A stretch of DNA of 64,000 bases from an uncultured Bacteroidales bacterium (GTDB lineage: Bacteria > Bacteroidota > Bacteroidia > Bacteroidales > UBA932), in assembly GCA_946405435.1 (NCBI GenBank), contig CAMJHF010000002.1, positions 62,001 to 126,000 of the forward strand, read 5' to 3'. The notes below the pieces were generated by a model. That model was not told the DNA's origin and did not search any database. It was given only the letters and a program-made list of their open reading frames with translations. The position numbers and the translations under genes are program-made. Below, piece by piece: positions 33,650-41,232 of this stretch (the stretch's first letter is position 1; the number at the start of each line of letters is the position of its first letter).

Positions 33650-34669
33650 ATGGACAGCCGGATTATACTTATCATTGGCGGAGGCGTGGCCGGAATGGAG
33701 GCTGCCCGGCAGCTGTTTCTCCTCGGCTACCAGCCGGTCATAGTGGAAAAGTCCGACCATCTGGGAGGACACGTAGCCGGCTGGCACAAATTGTTTCCGG
33801 ACATGATGAGCGCATCATCCCTTATCGAGACTATGGCCGGAGGGCTGGACGGGGTGACGGTGTATCTCAAGACGACGGTGGCCACGATGAACCGTCTTAC
33901 CAGTGGCTTCAGCGTGGTGCTTTCCAACGGTACCACCCTGCTCTGCGGAGCCATTCTGATGGCATCCGGGTTCCGCCTGTTCGACGCCTCGCGCAAGGAG
34001 GAGTATGGTTATGGGGTTTACGACCATGTGATTACTAATTCCGACCTGGAACACTGGTTCAACACCGGAGAAGATGACAGGATACCGGAGAATCCGTCCC
34101 ACATAGCTTTCGTCCATTGCGTTGGCTCAAGGGACCTCAAGGCCGGCAATCCGCAATGCTCGAAGGTCTGCTGCATGACTGCAATAAAGCAGGCGATAGA
34201 GATGAAAGAGAAGTTCCCCGGTTCGGAAGTTTGGTGCTTCTACATGGACCTGCGCCTTTTCGGAAAGAAGTACGAAGACTTCTACATCAATGCCCAGCGG
34301 GACCACGGAGTGCACTTCGTGAGGGGACGCGTGTCGGAGGTGAGCGAAGACATAGACGGCAAGGTTATACTCAAGGCGGAGGACACCCTGGCAGGACATC
34401 AGGTCAAGCTGAAGGCAGACCTTCTGGTGCTCATGGCCGGCATGCTCTGCAACGAAGAAACGCCGGTGCTGGCATCGATGGTCAGGGCCGACGTGGATTC
34501 CGACGGCTTCATGCGTAGCCGGGACAATATTTATCGTATCAACGAATCCAGCCGTCCAGGTGTTTTCTTCGCCGGCGCCTGCACAGGCACCAAGACTGTG
34601 CCCGAAACGGTTGCCGAAGCCAGGGCGGCGGCCCTTGATATTCATAACTACCTCGTCGGCAATGGTTGA
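33650..34669 (+). CDS. HdrA/QmoA-like FAD protein
   Basis: 339 residues. FAD/NAD dinucleotide fold at the N-terminus (IIGGGVAGMEAARQLFLLG), then the HdrA signature FVHCVGSRDLKAGNPQCSKV (Cys-rich, near residues 155-175) and CCMTAIKQA. A C-terminal FFAGACTGTKTVPETVAEA closes the FAD domain. It lacks the extra ferredoxin domains of methanogen HdrA, so it is closer to QmoA in length; a separate 108-residue ferredoxin follows and overlaps it. Probably the flavin centre of the complex. Confidence 0.8.
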   Translation: MDSRIILIIGGGVAGMEAARQLFLLGYQPVIVEKSDHLGGHVAGWHKLFPDMMSASSLIETMAGGLDGVTVYLKTTVATMNRLTSGFSVVLSNGTTLLCGAILMASGFRLFDASRKEEYGYGVYDHVITNSDLEHWFNTGEDDRIPENPSHIAFVHCVGSRDLKAGNPQCSKVCCMTAIKQAIEMKEKFPGSEVWCFYMDLRLFGKKYEDFYINAQRDHGVHFVRGRVSEVSEDIDGKVILKAEDTLAGHQVKLKADLLVLMAGMLCNEETPVLASMVRADVDSDGFMRSRDNIYRINESSRPGVFFAGACTGTKTVPETVAEARAAALDIHNYLVGNG

Positions 34670-34988
34670 TTTCGGCTTCGGATTGTCAAAGAGTTCCGCC
34701 GTAAGGCTTGACCAGGTGGACTTGAGCCTCTACCGCAAGCTTGAGGTGCTTGAGCCCGGAGTGCGCACGTGCATGTCCTGCGGCTCATGCTCCGCCACCT
34801 GCACCGCCGGCCCATGGTCGGGAATGAGCGTGCGCAAGGTGATCTTGAACCTGCAGAGGGGAAAGGACGTCTCTGCCATGATGCAGAACTGCATGCTCTG
34901 CGGCAAGTGCAGCATGGTATGCCCCAGGGGCATCAACACCAGGCATTTGATACTCAGTCTTTGCCGCATATACGGAGAACGGAAATGA
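34662..34988 (+). CDS. second HdrC/QmoC-like ferredoxin
   Basis: 108 residues from ATG 34662, overlapping the end of the HdrA-like gene by 8 bp; the longer open frame upstream lies inside that gene. Two Cys clusters: CMSCGSCSATCTAG near residue 37 and CMLCGKCSMVCPRG near 77. The Cys spacing is as in HdrC. It overlaps the membrane subunit start by 4 bp. Likely shuttles electrons between the flavin and membrane subunits. Confidence 0.78.
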   Translation: MVDFGFGLSKSSAVRLDQVDLSLYRKLEVLEPGVRTCMSCGSCSATCTAGPWSGMSVRKVILNLQRGKDVSAMMQNCMLCGKCSMVCPRGINTRHLILSLCRIYGERK

Positions 34989-36805
34989 AGGAAAGATTCG
35001 CCACTGGTTTCGACCCGTTCGTCCTGCCGTTTCTGGTGGGTATGATATTCGTGCTGGGCTACTGCCTGTACGGTATTTTCCGCATACTCTTCCAGCTTCC
35101 CAGACAGGATCGGCGCAAGTTCCTGCTGTCGCTGATAACCCCGTCGACGGCCATCAAGAATATCTGGGATATCTTTGCCAACTGCCTGCTGCACATCAAG
35201 TTGTGGAAACGCAACAAGATGCTGGGATTCATGCACTCCAGCATTGCGTTCGGCTGGTTCATGATCATCCTCCTGGGACATATCGAAGTGATGGTGTACT
35301 GCCCCGAACGGGTGCGCCTGCTGTATTATCCTATTTTCTTCAATTATTTCGTAGCCGAGAATGAATCTACCATCGGGGGAGCGGTCCTTTTCTTCCTGAT
35401 GGACTTCTTCCTGCTTCTGATTCTGACCGGAATAGCGCTCGCGATGGTGAAGCGTGTCCGTTCGCGCATCTTCGGCATGCGGCGGACCACGCGTCCCAGT
35501 GCGCTGGACAGGGTGGGTCTGTACTCGCTGTGGGCCATCTTCCCCCTTCGCCTTCTGGCAGAGAGCTTTACCGCTCATATAAGCGGCGGCTCCTTCCTTA
35601 CGATTCCTGCCAACTGGGTGTTCCGCCAGTTCCTCGGCAACGACCTCAACATGCTGCCTACATGGTGGGCGTACAGCATTGCGCTGGGTGTTTTCATGGT
35701 GGTGCTGCCGTTTACGCGCTACATGCACATTCCGGCAGAGATGATGCTCATCCCCATGCGCAATGCCGGCCTCAAGATACGGCATCCGCGCAGGGGATTC
35801 GCCAAGGTCGAGGTGCTGAGCTGCCCGGGCTGCGGGGTTTGCATCGATGCCTGCCCCATGAGCGTGCAGAAGAAGAACATCAAGGACTGCACGGTATACC
35901 TGAACCGCCAGATACGCCGCGGCAACGAGAAGCGCATCGAGGAAATCTCGGACAAGTGTCTCCTTTGCGGCAAGTGCGAGGCGGTGTGTCAGGTGGGCGT
36001 GGAAGGCCCCAAGCTGCGCATCGCGCAGAGGTCTGCCCGGCGCTACGGAATAACCCCGGATTTTTCCGGTATGGACGTGAGCGGGATGACGGCTTCTGCC
36101 AAAGGCTCCAAAGTCCTGTATTTCGCCGGCTGCATGACCAAACTCACGCCTTCCATCGGCAAGGCGGTATGCTCGCTGCTGGACAAGGCCGGGGTTGATT
36201 ACACCTGGATGGACAGGGAAGAGGGGCTGTGCTGCGGACGTCCGCTGATGACCGCCGGGCGCATAGACGCCGCACTCGGACTTGTAAAGAAGAATGAAGA
36301 AATAATCCTGGGCAGCGGCGCCGACACCCTTGTGCTGAGCTGCCCCATCTGCTATAAGATTTTCTCCGAACGCTATTCGCTACCCGGCGTGCGGGTGGTG
36401 AATTATGCTGATTATTTCAGTGAACTTGTGGAGCAGGGGAGGCTAAATGTCAGCAAGAGCGATATTTGCTATGTTTACCATGACCCTTGCGAGCTCGGGC
36501 GTGGCTGCGGCATCTACGAATCGCCTCGCCGGCTTATAGGCCAGGCGGCCGGAATCGCCGAGGCCCCTGCATGCAGGGAAGAGAGTATTTGCTGCGGCGG
36601 TTCGCTGGGCAGCCTGACGCTGGATTTCAGCCAGCGCGAGGCCATGACCCGCAAGGCCCTCGATAATCTCTACGCCAGCCGTGCCGACGCGGTGGCAACG
36701 GCCTGCCCCCTGTGCCTTGCCACCTTCAGCCGTTACTCCGAACGCCCGGTGAGGGACCTTGCGCAGGTGCTGGACGCTTCCGCGGAAAGAGTAGAAGTTA
36801 AGTAG
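34985..36805 (+). CDS. membrane-anchored Fe-S/CCG subunit (HdrE-HdrD-like fusion)
   Basis: 606 residues from ATG 34985. The N-terminal part has about five membrane helices, some with His suitable for b-type haems (GFMHSSIAFGWFMI, LLGHIEV, RYMHIPAE), resembling the NarI/HdrE/DsrM cytochrome b fold. Then two 4Fe-4S clusters (CPGCGVCIDACP near 280; CLLCGKCEAVC near 325) and two CCG domains (YFAGCMTKL near 381, LCCGRPL near 415, CPICYKIF near 452; YHDPCELG near 498, ICCGGSLG near 535, CPLCLATF near 573). This combines an HdrE-type membrane part with an HdrD-type reductase. Likely exchanges electrons with menaquinone. Direction unknown. Confidence 0.8.
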   Translation: MKERFATGFDPFVLPFLVGMIFVLGYCLYGIFRILFQLPRQDRRKFLLSLITPSTAIKNIWDIFANCLLHIKLWKRNKMLGFMHSSIAFGWFMIILLGHIEVMVYCPERVRLLYYPIFFNYFVAENESTIGGAVLFFLMDFFLLLILTGIALAMVKRVRSRIFGMRRTTRPSALDRVGLYSLWAIFPLRLLAESFTAHISGGSFLTIPANWVFRQFLGNDLNMLPTWWAYSIALGVFMVVLPFTRYMHIPAEMMLIPMRNAGLKIRHPRRGFAKVEVLSCPGCGVCIDACPMSVQKKNIKDCTVYLNRQIRRGNEKRIEEISDKCLLCGKCEAVCQVGVEGPKLRIAQRSARRYGITPDFSGMDVSGMTASAKGSKVLYFAGCMTKLTPSIGKAVCSLLDKAGVDYTWMDREEGLCCGRPLMTAGRIDAALGLVKKNEEIILGSGADTLVLSCPICYKIFSERYSLPGVRVVNYADYFSELVEQGRLNVSKSDICYVYHDPCELGRGCGIYESPRRLIGQAAGIAEAPACREESICCGGSLGSLTLDFSQREAMTRKALDNLYASRADAVATACPLCLATFSRYSERPVRDLAQVLDASAERVEVK

Positions 36806-36813
36806 TTTTATTG

Positions 36814-36821
36814 ATATGTTT
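36814..36821 (+). promoter_or_regulatory. possible -7 box of the patatin gene
   Basis: TATGTTTG overlaps the upstream ATG at 36816, favouring ATG 36828 as start with a minimal leader. No matching TTG 19 nt upstream, so read-through from the Hdr cluster is also possible. Confidence 0.35.
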
Positions 36822-36827
36822 GTGCCT

Positions 36828-39263
36828 ATGAAGAAGTTGTACACCATGCTCATCGCTTGCCTGCTTACAGGCATGACGGCGTTTGCACAGATAGCCACTA
36901 CGAGCAACAATCCTGTCCAGGATTCCATTGCCGTGTCCCGGGTAAGGGCCCACATGGATTCCATACGCCGGTACAGGCCTACAGTCGCTCTGGTCATGGG
37001 CGGCGGAGGGGCCAAGGGCATGGCCCATCTCGGTGTCATAAAGCTCATTGAGGAGCTCGGCATCCCGGTCGACCTTGTCACGGGCACCAGCATCGGAGGA
37101 CTCGTCGCCGGATTGTATTCAATGGGCTACAACAGCAGTCAGATGGATTCCCTGGTCCGTTCCATCAACTGGCCGGTGATGATGTCGGACGACATCCCGG
37201 ACAAATACGTTTCTTACCGCGTGAGGAAATTCCGCAACCAGTTTGTCCTGCGTATTCCTTTCCACTATGACCAGGAAGAATACAACCAGAACCTGAAGGA
37301 CCAGATTTCAAAGGCGCGTCAGTGGAATGAATCCAGAGGACAGACCACTGCCGATGTTACCGATGACGCTTTCTCACAGGTCACGATGGGCCTTCCGGAC
37401 GGATATCTGTTCGGTCTCAACGTGCGCAACATGCTGAGTTCCGTGACGGTAGGATACCAGGACTCGATAAGCTTTGCCGAACTGCCCATTCCTTTTGTGT
37501 GCGTGGCCACGGACATGCACCAGAACGTGGCAAAATACTGGACCAGCGGCAAACTGGTGGACGCCATGCGCTCCACAATGGCCATTCCTTTTTACTTCCG
37601 TTCCGTGCATACCGAGGGTACTGTGCTCCTGGACGGAGGCATGCGCAACAATTTCCCTGCGGACATAGCCCGTGCCATGGGGGCTGACATCATAATCGGT
37701 TCCGACCTGCATACCGACAGGGGACTTGACAAACTGCAGTCCCCAGTGGAACTGATGATGCAGATGATCAACCTTCTTGCCGCCGAGGCCAATACGGCGG
37801 GCCTTGAAATGGTGGACATCAACATCCATCACCCTCTTGCGGGATACAACATGTTCTCTTTCGATGAAGAAAGCGTGGACGATATAATTGACCAGGGATA
37901 CAAGAATGCCCTTGCCAGTAAGGAACAGCTCAAAGCCGTGGCCCTCAAGACCGCAGGCAAGGCCGTTCCGGACATCAAACGCCGCCGCCCTTCAGTAGAT
38001 ATCAACCGGCAAAAGGTAAGGGTAAAGGCCGTTCACTATGAGGGCCTGCCCCGGCAGGAGAGCAGCAACATTATTCCTTTTTATCTCCTGCCTAAGGACG
38101 GCTTGTTCGGAAGGGAGGAAATCGAGAGGATTCAGTATCGTCTCTACGGCACCAGGGCCTTTGAGTCCGTGACTTATCGTCTGGAAGGCAGCGAGGAGCC
38201 TTATGTTCTCGTGTTTGAATGCCAGCACGGGCAGCAGAACGAACTTGCGCTCGGTCTGCACGCCGACAACGACGAAAAGGTTTATCTGGCCGCACGCCTT
38301 GGCATCGGAACCCGCAAATTCTCGGGTCCTTTCATGACTGCGGACATAAAGATAGGCAACAGCCCCAGCCTTGCACTTGAAGGAGGATACCGCCCCTCCA
38401 ACAGCTGGCCTGCGATAGGAGCCAGGCTTTGGACGCAATATATATGCAACGAATTCACCGATAGGGATTACGACGTCACGGACAAACTTCTGTCCATGGG
38501 GACGGATCTCTTCTTTGAGGATACCCGCTTGAGCTTCGGGCAGTTCCGCTTTGGTGTCACCGCCGATATGGATCCGTATGAGTATTACCTCAGCAACTTT
38601 GAGGAATGGAAAGGGTGGGACTGGAAGAGCCATACTTTCAGCGCATTCTCCAAATTCTGCGTTGACAATCTGGACGATCCGTATTTCCCTTGCAGCGGAC
38701 TCAGGTTCTCTCTCAACGGAAGATATACCTTTGCCGGCCATTCCATTGACCTTCAGTCTTTTGACCCTTCGACCGGAACCATGCTGGACCCGACGGGGAA
38801 GATTACGCCCTATGCCAATGTGGTTGCCCACCTGACGGGTGCCATTCCTCTAGGCAGCGCATTTGCAGTGATACCGAGTGTCTATGCCGGATGGAATTCG
38901 CTTGATACGGACTGGATGAATCCCAAGCACCGCGTGGTGGTGGGAGGCATGCAGGAAGGCCGCTATCTGGAGCACCAGATTCCGTTCTTCGGGTATTCCA
39001 TCAATTATCATCAGACTGATAAGTTCGTCGGAGTGGCCACTCTGGACCTCCGGGCCAGGGCCGGCCGCACCTTCATCACCGCGCGGGGAGGCATGTATCA
39101 GACGACTCAGGAGCTCGGGACATTCTTCAGTTCGCCCCTCCAGGCCTGGGCAGTAGGTGCCGAAGTGGGCCGACAGACGCCTCTGGGCCCGCTGAAAATC
39201 GGCGCTTCATGGTGCAATTACTCACATTTCACCATGCACGCAAGCTTTGGCTTCGTATTTTAG
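36828..39263 (+). CDS. patatin-like phospholipase with C-terminal beta-barrel (PlpD-like)
   Basis: 811 residues from ATG 36828, with signal peptide MKKLYTMLIACLLTGMTAFA. The patatin domain (about residues 45-330) has the oxyanion loop VMGGGGAKGMAHLG, the nucleophile GTSIGGLVAG and the catalytic Asp in DGGMRNNFP, so the Ser-Asp dyad is intact. Then a POTRA-like section and a long beta-rich C-terminus, ending in Phe, that looks like an Omp85/TpsB-type outer-membrane barrel. This layout matches type Vd autotransporters such as PlpD: the lipase is exported through its own barrel. Substrate phospholipid unknown. Confidence 0.85.
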   Translation: MKKLYTMLIACLLTGMTAFAQIATTSNNPVQDSIAVSRVRAHMDSIRRYRPTVALVMGGGGAKGMAHLGVIKLIEELGIPVDLVTGTSIGGLVAGLYSMGYNSSQMDSLVRSINWPVMMSDDIPDKYVSYRVRKFRNQFVLRIPFHYDQEEYNQNLKDQISKARQWNESRGQTTADVTDDAFSQVTMGLPDGYLFGLNVRNMLSSVTVGYQDSISFAELPIPFVCVATDMHQNVAKYWTSGKLVDAMRSTMAIPFYFRSVHTEGTVLLDGGMRNNFPADIARAMGADIIIGSDLHTDRGLDKLQSPVELMMQMINLLAAEANTAGLEMVDINIHHPLAGYNMFSFDEESVDDIIDQGYKNALASKEQLKAVALKTAGKAVPDIKRRRPSVDINRQKVRVKAVHYEGLPRQESSNIIPFYLLPKDGLFGREEIERIQYRLYGTRAFESVTYRLEGSEEPYVLVFECQHGQQNELALGLHADNDEKVYLAARLGIGTRKFSGPFMTADIKIGNSPSLALEGGYRPSNSWPAIGARLWTQYICNEFTDRDYDVTDKLLSMGTDLFFEDTRLSFGQFRFGVTADMDPYEYYLSNFEEWKGWDWKSHTFSAFSKFCVDNLDDPYFPCSGLRFSLNGRYTFAGHSIDLQSFDPSTGTMLDPTGKITPYANVVAHLTGAIPLGSAFAVIPSVYAGWNSLDTDWMNPKHRVVVGGMQEGRYLEHQIPFFGYSINYHQTDKFVGVATLDLRARAGRTFITARGGMYQTTQELGTFFSSPLQAWAVGAEVGRQTPLGPLKIGASWCNYSHFTMHASFGFVF

Positions 39264-39269
39264 AAACGG

Positions 39270-41171
39270 CTAGATATCAACGTCTTCCAGCTCCTGCTCG
39301 GAGCGGAGGTTGGCGCGGATGAAGCGCTGGCGGTCGACGGTGTTGTCGCCCATGTAGAAGTCCATGATGTCGTGGATGGACTCTTCGTCCGCTAGGGTGA
39401 CAGCGTCCAGGCGCATGTTCTCGCCGATAAAATCGGTGAATTCGTTTGAACTTATCTCGCCGAGGCCTTTGAACCTGGTTATCTCCACGCCCGTCTTGAG
39501 TTCCTTGATGGCCTTCTCCTTCTCTTCCTGGTTGTAGCAGTAGCGGTTCTCTTTTTTGTTCTTTACCCGGAAGAGGGGAGTCTGGAGTATATGCACGTGG
39601 CCGCGGCGGATCAGGTCCGGGTAGTACTTCATGATGAAGGTCAGAACCAGCATGCGGATGTGCATGCCGTCGTCGTCGGCATCGGTGGCAACGATTATGT
39701 TGTTGTAGCGGAGATTGTCCAGGTCGTCCTCCACGCCAAGGGCGTTGATAAGCAGGTTGAGCTCTTCGTTCTCGGCCACTTTCTTGCGGCTCTCCTTGTA
39801 GGAGTTGATGGGCTTTCCGCGCAGGCTGAAAACGGCCTGGTAGTTGGCGTTGCGGGCCTTGGTGATGGTTCCGCTTGCGGAGTCGCCCTCGGTGATGAAG
39901 ATGCTGGAGCGTTCTATGTTGTCCTGGGTCTTCTCGGTGACCTTGTCGTTGAAATGGTAGCGGCAGTCGCGGAGCTTGCGGTTGTAGATGTTGGTGCGCT
40001 TGTTGCGCTCGCGGGTCTTTTTCTGTATGCCGCTAATCTCTTCGCGTTCCTGCTGGGAGGCCTTGATCTTGTCTTCGATCACCGGAACTATCTCCTTGTG
40101 GATGCGGAGGTAATTGTCCAGGTTCTTGGATACGAAGTCGTTGACGAAACTGCGGATGGTGGGGCCGATGTCGGTTTTGAGGGCGCCTTTTTCGTCGCGC
40201 GTCTGCTTCTCCCACATGTAGTTGGAGCCGAGTTTGGTCTTGGTCTGGCCTTCGAAGTTTGGCTCCTGGATCTGTATGCTGATGGCTCCTACGATGCCCT
40301 GGCGGCAGTCGGCAGGCTCGTAGTTCTTCTTGAAGAACTCCTTGAGCGTCTTTGCGATGGCCTCGCGGTAGGCTGCGAGGTGGGTGCCTCCGTCGCGGGT
40401 GTTCTGGCCGTTCACGAAGGAGGAGATGTTTTCGCCGTAGGCGTTGCCATGGCTGAGCACTATCTCGATGTCCTCGCCCTCGAGGTGGATGGGAGGGTAG
40501 AGGGGCTCCTCGCTGAGATTCTCGTTCACGAGGTCCAGAAGACCGTTTTCTGACTTGTACGGAGTGCCGTTGAGGACCAGGGTGAGACCGCGCTTGAGGT
40601 AGGAATAGTTCTTGACCATTGTCTCGACGAAGTCCATGTTGTAGTGGAAGTCGCCGAACATCATCGAGTCGGGATAGAAGCGCACGAGGGTGCCGTTCTT
40701 CTCTTTGGTCTCGGCCTTGCCGCTGTCTTTTAGCTCTCCGCGCTCGAAGCTGGCCCAGGAGCATTCGCCGTCCCGGTGCGAGCAGACGTAGAAGCGCTCT
40801 GACAGGGCGTTTACGGCCTTTGTGCCGACACCGTTTAGACCTACGGATTTCTTGAACGCCTTGTCGTCGAACTTGCCGCCGGTGTTGAGGATGCTGACGG
40901 CCTTGACGACGGAGTCGAGGGGAATGCCGCGGCCGAAGTCGCGCACTGTTACCTCACCGTTTTCTATGGTAATCTGCACCTGCTTGCCGAAACCCATGGC
41001 AAACTCGTCTATGGAGTTGTCTACGACCTCCTTGAGCAGGACGTAGATGCCGTCGCCGGGGTTGTTGCCGTTGCCAAGACGGCCGATATACATGCCGGGG
41101 CGCATCCGGATGTGCTCGACTCCTTCAAGGGTGATTATGTTCTCGTCGGTGTATTTGATCTGCTCTGCCAT
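39270..41171 (-). CDS. parE: topoisomerase IV/gyrase B-type ATPase subunit
   Basis: 633 residues, GHKL ATPase plus TOPRIM. Motifs: VEHIRMRPGMYIG, VVDNSIDEF (N-box), DFGRGIPLD, VGLNGVGTKAVNAL, then TOPRIM EGDSASGTI and ATDADDDGMHI. Type IIA topoisomerase B subunit that powers decatenation with ParA/ParC-type A subunit. ParE is favoured over GyrB by the shorter length, but the two are difficult to separate by eye. No parC is beside it. Promoter-like TAACTTTG lies upstream. Confidence 0.85.
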   Translation of the reverse strand: MAEQIKYTDENIITLEGVEHIRMRPGMYIGRLGNGNNPGDGIYVLLKEVVDNSIDEFAMGFGKQVQITIENGEVTVRDFGRGIPLDSVVKAVSILNTGGKFDDKAFKKSVGLNGVGTKAVNALSERFYVCSHRDGECSWASFERGELKDSGKAETKEKNGTLVRFYPDSMMFGDFHYNMDFVETMVKNYSYLKRGLTLVLNGTPYKSENGLLDLVNENLSEEPLYPPIHLEGEDIEIVLSHGNAYGENISSFVNGQNTRDGGTHLAAYREAIAKTLKEFFKKNYEPADCRQGIVGAISIQIQEPNFEGQTKTKLGSNYMWEKQTRDEKGALKTDIGPTIRSFVNDFVSKNLDNYLRIHKEIVPVIEDKIKASQQEREEISGIQKKTRERNKRTNIYNRKLRDCRYHFNDKVTEKTQDNIERSSIFITEGDSASGTITKARNANYQAVFSLRGKPINSYKESRKKVAENEELNLLINALGVEDDLDNLRYNNIIVATDADDDGMHIRMLVLTFIMKYYPDLIRRGHVHILQTPLFRVKNKKENRYCYNQEEKEKAIKELKTGVEITRFKGLGEISSNEFTDFIGENMRLDAVTLADEESIHDIMDFYMGDNTVDRQRFIRANLRSEQELEDVDI

Positions 41172-41193
41172 ATCTCCGGTCTTTGAAAACTCA

Positions 41194-41201
41194 CAAAGTT
41201 A
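41194..41201 (-). promoter_or_regulatory. -7 box of parE
   Basis: TAACTTTG on the minus strand, about 22 nt before the ATG. Confidence 0.4.
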
Positions 41202-41232
41202 ATCAAAAAATGCCAAGTTTGAAAATTCAAGT

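Noticed and set aside
31894..33675. 593-codon open frame on the minus strand over the Hdr-like genes
   Set aside because: It is antisense to hdrC and hdrB, whose Cys motifs and spacing are clear; the minus product has no recognisable motif and arises from GC-rich codon use.
34730..35785. 351-codon minus-strand frame over the membrane Hdr subunit
   Set aside because: Lies opposite Cys-rich and membrane segments of real genes; composition is artefactual.
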